From the NCBI GenBank assembly GCA_000405605.1, contig ASPA01000064.1, forward strand, positions 1-11,421: a DNA stretch of 11,421 nucleotides. The letters are read 5' to 3'. How positions within the stretch are numbered: the first letter of the stretch is position 1; each line of letters begins with the position of its first letter. Source of the DNA: Atribacteria bacterium SCGC AAA255-G05 (GTDB lineage: Bacteria; Atribacterota; Phoenicimicrobiia; Phoenicimicrobiales; Phoenicimicrobiaceae). This document shows, piece after piece, positions 1 through 5,083 of this stretch. The notes beneath the pieces are model-generated. The model was given only the letters and a program-made list of their open reading frames with translations, had not been told where the DNA came from and did not search any database. The position numbers were made by a program, and so were the translations under genes.

Positions 1-1085
1 TATACTTAGATTTTGAAGATGAAAGACTGACTGATTTTGAAGTAAAGGATTTTGAGGGATTAAAAGATATTTTCTTAGAGTTAAAACCCGAACTTATAGA
101 TAAAGAACTAATATTTCTCTTTGATGAAATTCAAAATATCAAAGGTTGGGAAAAATATTGTCGAAGAATTATAGAACGGGAAAATATAAAAGTATTTGTA
201 ACTGGTTCCTCCTCAAGAATAATGCCTATGGAAATCCATACATCCCTAAGAGGAAGAGCCTGGAGCACAGAAGTAACTCCTTTTTCGTTTCGGGAATACC
301 TCCATCTAAAAGGCCTGAATATCAAGGATAAAAAAATTATTTATGGGTCGAAAAAGGCTTTGGTAAAAAAACATTTTGCCGAATACTTAAAATGGGGAGG
401 GTTCCCCGAGGTTTCACTCCTAAAATCAGATTTCGAGAAAAGAAAAGTTATCAAAGAATATATCGAGGCGATGTTTTTTAAAGATCTGGTAGAAAGGTTT
501 AATATCACCAACATACATCTTTTAAAAACCCTTACGGAAAAACTGTTTTCCTCCTTTTCTACCAAACTTTCTTTAACCGCTTTCTATAAACAATACCAGC
601 AAAAATTTCCTTTTTCCAAAGATACTTTATTTTCCTATTACAATTACTTCTTAGAAAGCATGCTGGTTTTTGATATAAAGAAATTTTCCGAGTCTTCTTA
701 CAAAAGACTTAGAAATCCGGCAAAAATTTATCTTATTGATACCGGGATTTGTAAAAAAGTTACCTCTGCTGATTGGGGAAGAATATTAGAAAATATCGTA
801 TTTTTAGAGCTGCGGAGAAAAGGGGATGAGATACATTACTTTGCAGAAAAAAGAGAATGTGATTTTATAGTTAAAAATAATGCCAATGGTCAATTATTTC
901 CCTATCAAGTCACTTTCGAATTAAAAGAAGAGAACAGAGAAAGAGAAGTTACCGGATTAACTGAGGCCTGTAAAAGGTTAAAAATTAAGGAGGGAACAAT
1001 ATTTACTTACGATGAAGAAGACAGTGTAATAGTAGAAGGAATACATATCAAAATATTACCGGTATGGAAATGGCTGCTGGGGTGA
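1..1085 (+). CDS. AAA ATPase with DUF4143 C-terminal domain, 5'-truncated by window edge
   Basis: The open frame enters from the left edge (first full codon at base 3) and ends at TGA 1083-1085, so about 360 residues are visible. The N-terminus with Walker A lies outside the window. A Walker B segment LIFLFDEIQ is at about 108-134, with its aspartate codon at 123. A sensor-like VTGSSS follows at about 200-217. The conserved helical stretch YLKWGGFPEVSL (about 382-420) and the hallmark YLIDTGI (about 727-750) are typical of DUF4143 proteins. The C-terminal PD-(D/E)XK-like fold shows ECDFIV (855-872) and then YQVTFEL, so the usual ExK is QxT, a common variant in this family. Internal ATGs such as 222 lie inside the conserved domain and are not starts. 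These ATPases are widespread and poorly characterised, and the target is unknown. It is the first of three such genes here, clearly different in sequence from the other two. Confidence 0.9.
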   Translation, partial: YLDFEDERLTDFEVKDFEGLKDIFLELKPELIDKELIFLFDEIQNIKGWEKYCRRIIERENIKVFVTGSSSRIMPMEIHTSLRGRAWSTEVTPFSFREYLHLKGLNIKDKKIIYGSKKALVKKHFAEYLKWGGFPEVSLLKSDFEKRKVIKEYIEAMFFKDLVERFNITNIHLLKTLTEKLFSSFSTKLSLTAFYKQYQQKFPFSKDTLFSYYNYFLESMLVFDIKKFSESSYKRLRNPAKIYLIDTGICKKVTSADWGRILENIVFLELRRKGDEIHYFAEKRECDFIVKNNANGQLFPYQVTFELKEENREREVTGLTEACKRLKIKEGTIFTYDEEDSVIVEGIHIKILPVWKWLLG

Positions 1086-1129
1086 AAAGGGGGACATTCT
1101 TCTTTTATAGTCCCGCACTCCTCTCTGTC

Positions 1130-1149
1130 ATTCCTGCGCACGCAGGAAT
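1130..1149. repeat. Palindrome ATTCCTGCG-CA-CGCAGGAAT
   Basis: Two perfect 9-base arms are separated by CA. It belongs to the ATTCC...GGAAT type of short dispersed palindromes found between genes in many bacteria (compare dRS3 of Neisseria). A related copy occurs at 6839-6858. It could form a hairpin in RNA downstream of the ATPase gene. Confidence 0.75.
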
Positions 1150-1158
1150 CCATCCTTC

Positions 1159-1242
1159 TGTCGCTGCGAGAAGTGAAATAAGCCTACCCCCGCGAAAGCT
1201 GGGGAAGCAATCCCATCAAATTACGAGATCGTCGCGCTCCCT
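1159..1242. repeat. Degraded GTCATTGCGAG-type dispersed element
   Basis: The segment contains TCGCTGCGAGAAGTGAA, then a CCCCCGC-GAAA-GCTGGGG hairpin (1187-1204), then GAAGCAATCCCATCA, ACGAGAT and GTCGCGCTCC. This order matches the familiar bacterial intergenic element that begins GTCATTGCGAGGAGCGAAGCGA, passes GAAGCAATC and ends with the reversed counterpart. The copy looks mutated and internally rearranged. Family assignment is from memory of the consensus. Confidence 0.5.
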
Positions 1243-1292
1243 ATAGTTGTTCCTAATGGCTTTATTAGCCCGCTTTTTTTATAATTTTGTAG

Positions 1293-1313
1293 GGGCACAA
1301 TGGGATTGTGCCC
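1293..1313. repeat. Inverted repeat GGGCACAAT / ATTGTGCCC
   Basis: Perfect 9-base arms flank a GGG loop. The surrounding text (GTAGGGGCACAA...) is a variant of the GGGCACGATGCATCGTGCCC palindrome 30 bases downstream, so the two are members of one small repeat family. Confidence 0.75.
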
Positions 1314-1342
1314 TCCCTGTTTTATTGTCTTTCGTTTACCCT

Positions 1343-1362
1343 GGGCACGATGCATCGTGCCC
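1343..1362. repeat. Perfect 20-base palindrome GGGCACGATGCATCGTGCCC
   Basis: The sequence equals its own reverse complement and is followed by CTACC, matching in inverted sense the GTAGG that precedes the repeat at 1293. The pair 1288-1368 therefore looks like one element with flanking inverted ends. Confidence 0.8.
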
Positions 1363-1375
1363 CTACCTTTAGATA

Positions 1376-1394
1376 GACAGGCGAGACGCCTGTC
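1376..1394. repeat. Inverted repeat GACAGGCG-AGA-CGCCTGTC
   Basis: Perfect 8-base arms with an AGA loop, followed by CTACG. It is the third GC-rich hairpin within 100 bases in an AT-rich background. The AGACAGGCG...CGCCTGTC form is a dispersed intergenic repeat type. Confidence 0.75.
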
Positions 1395-1458
1395 CTACGA
1401 GAAGACTGGGGGATATTTTTGCGTCTCGCACCTTTTGTATTTCTTCTTGTTTTTCTTC

Positions 1459-1680
1459 GATCGGTAGACCGGCTGACCGGCAGACTGTTTTTACATCTCG
1501 CACCTTGTATTTTGTATCTTAACCCGAAACTTGAAACCTGCAACTCGAAACCTTTTCTTATATCTTGTATTTTGTATTTTCCCTCGACTGGTAGATTCCC
1601 TGCATTTACACCTTGCAACTTTCTTTATCCTTTCTTCACTCAATACTACTGTTTTAACTTATTGGCAAATTAACTAAAAA
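1459..1680 (+). repeat. Cluster of 8-base and 7-base degenerate tandem arrays
   Basis: An octad array GATCGGTA/GACCGGCT/GACCGGCA/GACTG runs 1459-1487. It passes directly into the boundary sequence ACTGTTTTTACATCTCGCA (1484-1502). Heptads CCGAAAC/TTGAAAC/CTGCAAC/TCGAAAC follow at 1524-1551. TTGTATT-type heptads lie at about 1504-1518 and 1561-1579. The remainder to about 1680 holds decayed copies of the same words. Confidence 0.8.
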
Positions 1681-1703
1681 ACTGATAAAATAATAAAAAA
1701 TAA

Positions 1704-1712
1704 TGCTATAAT
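1704..1712 (+). promoter_or_regulatory. Extended -10 promoter upstream of the toxin-antitoxin cluster
   Basis: TG-C-TATAAT at 1704-1712 is a consensus extended -10. A weak -35 candidate CTGATA (1682-1687) is 19 bases upstream. Transcription would start near 1719, giving a leader of about 65 bases before the RBS-supported start at 1786. Confidence 0.5.
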
Positions 1713-1785
1713 AAATGATACAAAGAACCGTCCCCTGTATTCATAAAAACAATGTCAAATAGCGAATAGAAGGAGGATGCTAAAC

Positions 1786-2124
1786 ATGCTAAAAATAAAA
1801 AAAGAATATATAGTAACAGATGATAATAAGAAAAAAGCAGTTCTGTTAGATATAAAGACATTTGAAAAAATAGAGGAAATCCTGGAAAGTTTTGGACTTG
1901 GTAAGTATATGGAAGAAATTGAAGATGAAGAAATATTATCCGTACACGATGCAAAGAAATATTATAGTACCCTAAAAAATATTGATATGATAATCTGCTT
2001 TTACAAAAAGAGATTCTTAAATGATTTAATAAGAATACCTTTACACTATAGGAAAAATATAGAGAGATTAGTATTTGAAGAGGTTCCTAATTTTGACAAT
2101 CGTCTTAACTTTAATTATAATTAG
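1786..2124 (+). pseudogene. RelB/Phd-type antitoxin fused in frame to a truncated RelE/ParE-type toxin
   Basis: AAGGAGG (1770-1776) abuts the first ATG at 1777, so the ATG at 1786, nine bases from it, is the likely start. About 60 residues look like a RelB/Phd antitoxin: YIVTDDNKKKAVLLDIKTFEKIEEILE, which spans two stretches of an N-terminal DNA-binding fold, followed by an acidic helix (MEEIEDEEIL) and AKKYYSTLK. With no stop, the frame runs into CFYKKRFLNDLIRIPLHY and KNIERLVFEEVPNF, which reads like the first two helices of a RelE/ParE toxin. The catalytic middle is absent and the frame stops at 2122-2124. In the +1 frame, 2096-2146 reads TIVLTLIIIRAEAYES and then a stop, resembling a toxin C-terminus. 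This suggests an internal deletion with a frame change. The antitoxin half could still be functional. The family call is by pattern only. Confidence 0.6.
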
Positions 2125-2181
2125 GGCAGAAGCCTACGAGAGTTAAAAATAAAAAATATGAAAGAATTTGGAGGTTTAAAA

Positions 2182-2424
2182 ATGTCTACTCAACAAATGA
2201 TAAGCTATAGAATTTTACTTAAGAAAGAACCCGCAGAGGGTTATACCGTAACTGTTCCTTCTCTTCCTGGGTGTGTTACCTATGGCAAATCAATAGAAGA
2301 AGCAACAGAAATGGCGAAAGAGGCTATTGAATTATACTTAGAAAGTTTAAAGTCACATAACGAAGAGATACCCACCGATGAAGGCACTTTAGAATATACT
2401 CTAATGGTGGGAATAAATGCATAA
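2182..2424 (+). CDS. hicB: HicB-family antitoxin
   Basis: HicB antitoxins bind and neutralise HicA mRNA interferases and often repress their own operon. This protein of 80 residues has the typical partial RNase H-like core: a beta strand at YRILLKKEP, then GYTVTVPSLPGCVTYGKS, with the near-invariant PxLPGC, then a helix SIEEATEMAKEAIELYLES and a C-terminal strand. GGAGG at 2170-2174 lies seven bases before ATG 2182, so that start is preferred over the in-frame ATG at 2158, which lacks a comparable site. No C-terminal DNA-binding domain is visible, as in short HicBs. Its stop overlaps the start of the adjacent hicA by eight bases (2417-2424), the usual translational coupling. That partner is broken, so this antitoxin may be orphaned. 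Confidence 0.88.
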   Translation: MSTQQMISYRILLKKEPAEGYTVTVPSLPGCVTYGKSIEEATEMAKEAIELYLESLKSHNEEIPTDEGTLEYTLMVGINA

Positions 2425-2580
2425 ACTACCCTCTTTAACATCTCAAGAAGTTGTAAGGATACTAGAAAGAAAAGGATATGTACTGGAAGAGCTAAGGGAA
2501 GCTATAGAATATATTATCATTCGGAAAGTAAAAGAAGAGTTATTATCCCTTACCACAGGAAAGATTTACCAATCAAACTG
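2417..2580 (+). pseudogene. hicA: HicA toxin pseudogene: frameshift plus lost 3' end
   Basis: The start ATG 2417 overlaps hicB. The first frame gives LTSQEVVRILERKGYVL, a standard HicA N-terminus. From 2485 the homology continues in another frame as GRAKGSYRIYYH, then KRRVIIPYHRKDLPIKL. Loss of one A near 2485-2489 would explain the shift, since restoring it gives GYVLERAKGSYRIYYH. The catalytic histidine of the HicA motif GSH is a tyrosine here (GSY), so activity would probably be impaired even without the frameshift. After IKL (about 2580) the expected last 10-15 residues are absent. The DNA becomes ACTGTTCCTCGCATCTTAC, a variant of the spacer boundary repeat. The gene therefore looks inactivated and overwritten at its 3' end by repeat sequence. 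Confidence 0.8.
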
Positions 2581-2711
2581 TTCCTCGCATCTTACATCTT
2601 CTATTTTGTATTTTTTTTCTTTACTCGCAACTGTTTTTTATTGCATTTCTTTAATTCTGTATTTTTTATTAACTGTAAACTGTAAACCGAAAACTAAAAA
2701 CTGTTCTTCTC
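2577..2711 (+). repeat. Boundary motifs and AAC-heptad array after the broken hicA
   Basis: Boundary-like sequences begin at 2577 (ACTGTTCCTCGCATCTTAC) and 2630 (ACTGTTTTTTATTGCATTTC). A clean heptad array follows at 2671-2705: AACTGTA twice, AACCGAA, AACTAAA, AACTGTT. The array runs directly into the promoter of the next operon. Confidence 0.75.
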
Positions 2712-2741
2712 TTGACATCTCCTCCCCAAATATATTATAAT
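2712..2741 (+). promoter_or_regulatory. Consensus sigma70-type promoter for the hicA-hicB pair
   Basis: TTGACA (2712-2717) and TATAAT (2736-2741) are both perfect matches to consensus, with an 18-base spacer. Transcription would begin near 2748, about 55 bases before the ATG at 2804. The -35 box lies in repeat-like sequence (ACTGTTCTTCTCTTGACATC) resembling the spacer boundary motif. Confidence 0.7.
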
Positions 2742-2803
2742 TTACCTAAGTTCACATCCTGAACATAATAATATTATTTCCTTATAAATTTAAAGGAAAA
2801 ATA

Positions 2804-3064
2804 ATGATTAAAAACGTTTTAGAAAAAATATTATCTGGTCTAAATGACAAGAATATAAAATTTATTGATTTAAAAAAACTAATTTCAGATTTGGGCTTTA
2901 GTGAAAGAATTAAAGGAAGTCACCATATATATTTTAAAACAGGAATTATAGAGATTATAAATCTACAGTCTCTACAGGATGGGAAAGCTAAGGCCTATCA
3001 AGTTAAACAAGTAAGAAATATAATTTTAAAATATGAACTCCATAAGGAGGAAAAAAATGTATAA
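2804..3064 (+). CDS. hicA: HicA-family toxin (mRNA interferase)
   Basis: This 86-residue protein has the double-stranded-RNA-binding-like HicA fold. A helix DLKKLISDLGF precedes ERIKGSHHIYF, which contains the catalytic histidine (H40). A strand IEIINLQ and the C-terminal signature KAKAYQVKQVRNIILKY (residues 61-77) follow. This is the HicA branch that has NLQ and a YQVKQVR helix rather than the IPxH form. HicA toxins cleave mRNA when free of HicB. AAAGGA at 2792-2797 lies six bases before the ATG. The gene order is toxin first, and its stop overlaps the start of the partner hicB by eight bases (3057-3064). A strong promoter sits directly upstream. Coding sequence and motifs look intact. Confidence 0.85.
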   Translation: MIKNVLEKILSGLNDKNIKFIDLKKLISDLGFSERIKGSHHIYFKTGIIEIINLQSLQDGKAKAYQVKQVRNIILKYELHKEEKNV

Positions 3065-3266
3065 ATACGAAGTAATAGTCTGGTGGAGCGAAAAAGATCA
3101 GGCATATATAGCTGAAACCCCAGAATTGCCAGGGTGTATGAGCGACGGAAAAACTTACGAAGAAGCTTTAAAAAATATTCAACTAATTATTTCTGAATGG
3201 ATAGAAACTGCAAATAAAATAGGAAGAGAAATTCCTCAACCAAAAGGAAAACTTATGTATGCTTAA
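3057..3266 (+). CDS. hicB: HicB-family antitoxin, partner of the upstream HicA
   Basis: The start at 3057 is fixed by AAGGAGG (3044-3050) six bases upstream; an in-frame ATG at 3033 precedes that site and is not needed. The 69-residue product, MYKYEVIVWWSEKDQAYIAE onward, contains the HicB core TPELPGCMSDGKTYEEALKN, then a long helix IQLIISEWIETANKIGREIP. No DNA-binding tail is visible. It is translationally coupled to hicA by an overlap. The pair looks complete and is the only module here in toxin-antitoxin order, with its own promoter. The spacer after its stop is almost pure repeat. Confidence 0.85.
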   Translation: MYKYEVIVWWSEKDQAYIAETPELPGCMSDGKTYEEALKNIQLIISEWIETANKIGREIPQPKGKLMYA

Positions 3267-3457
3267 TCTAAAGCTTGCAACTTGTTTTTTATCTTGCATC
3301 TTGTATTTTAACTAAAAACTATAAACTAAAAACTATAAACTGAACGACCGAAGGGAGTATTTCTCTTAACTTGCAACCTGTAACCTTTTTTTAACTTGCA
3401 ACTAGACGACCGAAGGGAGTATTTCTCTTACCTTGCACCTTGAAACTCGCAACTATA
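3267..3457 (+). repeat. AAC-heptad arrays with two CGACCGAAGGGAG tails
   Basis: Five heptads (AACTAAA/AACTATA alternating, then AACTGAA) fill 3310-3344 and are followed immediately by CGACCGAAGGGAG (3345-3357). A second set of AAC heptads (3368-3388, 3393-3406) again ends exactly at CGACCGAAGGGAG (3407-3419). Both copies are followed by TATTTCTCTTA. A third array (ACCTTGC, ACCTTGA, AACTCGC, AACTATA; 3430-3457) then runs straight into AGGAGG, the RBS of the next gene. Confidence 0.85.
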
Positions 3458-3474
3458 GGAGGTATTTAAAAAAT

Positions 3475-3678
3475 ATGAAAATTAAAGTGATTATTCATCA
3501 AGCTGAAGAAGGCGGCTATTGGGCAGAAGTTCCAGCAATTCCAGGTTGTTTAACTCAAGGGGATAATTGGGAAGAACTTATTAAAAATATATACGAAGCA
3601 GTTGAAGCCTGCTTAAGTGTTGATGTAGAAAAAATTAAGATTAAACCTTCTGATAAAATTTTGGATGTTGCAATATGA
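3475..3678 (+). CDS. hicB: HicB-family antitoxin
   Basis: This 67-residue protein starts at ATG 3475. AGGAGG (3457-3462) is 12 bases upstream, slightly long spacing; the in-frame ATG at 3433 lies inside the repeat array and is unlikely. The core KVIIHQAEEGGYWAEVPAIP then GCLTQGDNWEELIKNIYEAV is a textbook HicB, with PAIPGC at the conserved turn and a helix before the end. It is closely spaced with, and overlaps by four bases (ATGA, 3675-3678), an intact hicA. No clear promoter is visible between 3267 and 3457, so expression may depend on read-through from 2712-2741 or on repeat-derived signals. Confidence 0.87.
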   Translation: MKIKVIIHQAEEGGYWAEVPAIPGCLTQGDNWEELIKNIYEAVEACLSVDVEKIKIKPSDKILDVAI

Positions 3679-3896
3679 AGGACATTTCTGGTAAAGAATT
3701 GTGTAAAATTCTAAAACAGAATGGTTGGGAACTTAAAACAATAAAAGGTAGTCATCATGTTTATATGAAAGAGGGAAGAAAAGAGCGAATAAGTATTCCT
3801 GTACATAGCAACAAAAGCCTTAAAAAAGGCTTACTAAAAGCCGTTATAAAATTAGCAGGCATTAAATTAAAACCAACCGATAAACAAATAGACTAG
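3675..3896 (+). CDS. hicA: HicA-family toxin (mRNA interferase)
   Basis: The 73-residue protein is a complete HicA of the classic type. It has the helix SGKELCKILKQNGWEL, the catalytic motif IKGSHHVYM (histidine 27), a strand RISIPVH (IPxH signature, residues 39-44), and KSLKKGLLKAVIKLAGI as the last helix. A short lysine-rich tail (KLKPTDKQID) extends beyond the usual end. It overlaps hicB by four bases, so translation is coupled and antitoxin is made first. It is the intact counterpart of the broken hicA at 2417, although the two differ enough to be separate lineages. Spacer heptads begin almost at its stop codon. Confidence 0.9.
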   Translation: MKDISGKELCKILKQNGWELKTIKGSHHVYMKEGRKERISIPVHSNKSLKKGLLKAVIKLAGIKLKPTDKQID

Positions 3897-3898
3897 CC

Positions 3899-4010
3899 AG
3901 CTGATAACCGATAACTAACAACCGATAATTAGTAAATTGCATCTTGTATCTTTCTTTAATCCTGTATTTTTTATTAACCAAAAACCAAAAACTATAAACT
4001 AAAAACCGGT
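3899..4010 (+). repeat. AAC-heptad arrays upstream of the four-helix-bundle gene
   Basis: AACCGAT/AACTAAC/AACCGAT/AATTAGT runs 3906-3933. TTGCATC and TTGTATC words follow. A second array AACCAAA, AACCAAA, AACTATA, AACTAAA, AACCGGT fills 3976-4010 and ends in phase at a CGACCGAAGGGAG copy (4011-4023). Confidence 0.85.
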
Positions 4011-4023
4011 CGACCGAAGGGAG
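4011..4023 (+). promoter_or_regulatory. Repeat-derived ribosome binding site (CGACCGAAGGGAG)
   Basis: The GGGAG end of this 13-base repeat lies six bases before ATG 4030 and is the only Shine-Dalgarno-like sequence there. The same 13-mer serves the gene at 4433 in the same way, and two further copies (3345, 3407) occur without an adjacent start codon. Confidence 0.6.
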
Positions 4024-4029
4024 ACCCCC

Positions 4030-4431
4030 ATGTCCGACTACAAAAAACTAAAAGTCTGGGAAGATGCCCATAAATTTACAGTGGATATTTACAATATTAC
4101 TCAGAAATTTCCCAACAACGAACAATACGGACTAACTTCTCAAATCAGAAGATCGGCATCATCTATCCCTACCAACATCGTCGAAGGCTCCGGCCAGCTT
4201 GACAATGGTAATCTAATTAGATTTTTAGGCATATCCAAAGGCTCCGCCTTCGAAGCAGAGTATCAACTCCTTCTTGCTAAGGATCTAAACTACATCACCA
4301 ACGAAGAATATAAGCTTTTATTGGCAAAAATCCAATCTATTATTCATATGTTAATTGCTTTAATTAAATCTTTAAAAAACTTGAAACTCGTAACCCGCAA
4401 CCCGAAACCAGTCGACCGAAGGGAGTCTTAA
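4030..4431 (+). CDS. Four-helix-bundle protein (23S rRNA intervening-sequence protein family)
   Basis: The product has 133 residues. Residues 1-116 match the S23/IVS-type four-helix bundle family. It has the start YKKLKVWEDAHKFTVDIYNI, then FPNNEQYGLTSQIRRSASSI, PTNIVEGSGQ, then RFLGISKGSAFEAEYQLLLA, then a last helix to about residue 116. The molecular role is unknown; the fold is shared with Avd of diversity-generating retroelements, but no reverse transcriptase or template repeat is present. Residues 117-133 are encoded by four or five AAC heptads plus the CGACCGAAGGGAG tail of a spacer repeat, so the native end was probably near residue 116. One base separates its stop from the next start codon, indicating co-translation with the regulator. 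Confidence 0.85.
   Translation: MSDYKKLKVWEDAHKFTVDIYNITQKFPNNEQYGLTSQIRRSASSIPTNIVEGSGQLDNGNLIRFLGISKGSAFEAEYQLLLAKDLNYITNEEYKLLLAKIQSIIHMLIALIKSLKNLKLVTRNPKPVDRRES
4378..4425 (+). repeat. In-gene AAC-heptad array ending in CGACCGAAGGGAG
   Basis: Heptads AACTTGA, AACTCGT, AACCCGC, AACCCGA and AACCAGT (4378-4412) run in phase into CGACCGAAGGGAG (4413-4425). The module lies inside the 3' end of the four-helix-bundle gene. Its GGGAG is seven bases before the next ATG (4433) and acts as that gene's likely ribosome binding site. Confidence 0.85.
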
Positions 4432-4432
4432 A

Positions 4433-5059
4433 ATGTCCACTAAAAAACATCTTGACACTCTATTACAAATAAAGGCTGACCCCTCCCAATCCCAACGCTC
4501 GCTCTCTCTCAAACTCAACATCTCCCTCGGCCTCACCAACTCTATCCTGCAAAACTTGATTTATCGGGGTTGGATAAAAGTCCAAAAGATGACTGGCCGT
4601 AAAATTCTCTATCTTATTACTCCCGAAGGCCTGGCAAATGTCAGCCGTTTGATGTATACACGTTTCCAGGAAACCCTCCACTATTATCACTATACCAAGG
4701 ATTTACTTACTGCTTACTTAATGAAACTCTACCAACAAGGAGAAAAAACCATAAATATTTATGGTACAGGTCAGCTTGCCGAAATCACTTACTATACTGG
4801 AATAAGCACTCCCTTAAAACTAAATGCTATTATAAGCGATGATCCATCCAAAAAAATATTTCTGGGACACGAAGTCCTGACCCTATCTGATTTTATCGAA
4901 AAATATTCCCAGCAGCTTTCTGAAAAATCTCAGAAAGAATTGGTAATTATATCTACCGTCAACCCGGATAAACTTCAGCAAGAGATTAAAAAACATAAAA
5001 ATATCCAAAAAAATATCAAAATAATTGATATAGAATCTATCTTAAAAACTATCACCTAA
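4433..5059 (+). CDS. Winged-helix regulator with Rossmann-like C-terminal domain
   Basis: The 208-residue protein has two parts. Residues 1-75 form a MarR-like winged helix: SQSQRSLSLKLNISLGLTNS is the helix-turn-helix, followed by LIYRGWIKVQKM and a wing KILYLITPEGLANV. This N-terminus resembles regulators linked to exopolysaccharide loci. After a helical linker (76-103), residues 105-205 look like a nucleotide-binding Rossmann-type fold. The strand KTINIYGTGQLAE has a GxG turn at 111-113; then come LNAIISDDPSKKIFLGHEVL, DFIEKY, ELVIIST and IKIIDIE, recalling the N-terminal domain of sugar acetyltransferases or CoA-binding proteins. It could sense a metabolite. GGGAG of a repeat provides its RBS. 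Codons 15-40 are unusually rich in C and T on the coding strand. A link to the MBOAT genes 2 kb downstream is possible but unproven. Confidence 0.7.
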   Translation: MSTKKHLDTLLQIKADPSQSQRSLSLKLNISLGLTNSILQNLIYRGWIKVQKMTGRKILYLITPEGLANVSRLMYTRFQETLHYYHYTKDLLTAYLMKLYQQGEKTINIYGTGQLAEITYYTGISTPLKLNAIISDDPSKKIFLGHEVLTLSDFIEKYSQQLSEKSQKELVIISTVNPDKLQQEIKKHKNIQKNIKIIDIESILKTIT

Positions 5060-5083
5060 GGCCTACAATCTGTATTTTTCTTA

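Larger units (their letters stand above)
1086..1785. other. 700-base spacer without genes, filled with repeats
   Basis: No credible coding frame is present; the short frames have no start signal and run through repeats. From left to right it holds a CGCAGGAAT palindrome, a degraded copy of a widespread GTCATTGCGAG-type element, three GC-rich inverted repeats, an 8-base array, several 7-base arrays, and a promoter-like extended -10 just before the toxin-antitoxin genes. A short stem at 1258-1270 (GGCT/AGCC) followed by seven Ts could act as a weak terminator, but its stem is only 4 bp. Confidence 0.8.

Noticed and set aside
1064..1246. Short + strand frame after the first ATPase
   Set aside because: It starts inside the ATPase gene and translates palindromic repeat DNA; no RBS or recognisable motif.
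1258..1280. Intrinsic terminator GGCT-TTATT-AGCC followed by a T run
   Set aside because: The stem is only 4 bp, with a CGC interruption before the Ts; too weak to call as a feature.
1322..1673. Opposing 80-100 residue frames across the spacer
   Set aside because: Both translate octad/heptad repeat sequence on opposite strands; no start signal and no homology pattern.
3267..4010. CRISPR array
   Set aside because: Repeats are degenerate 7-base units without constant-length unique spacers, and no cas genes are present.
4030..5059. Diversity-generating retroelement (Avd-like four-helix bundle)
   Set aside because: No reverse transcriptase, template repeat or variable-protein gene is found nearby.
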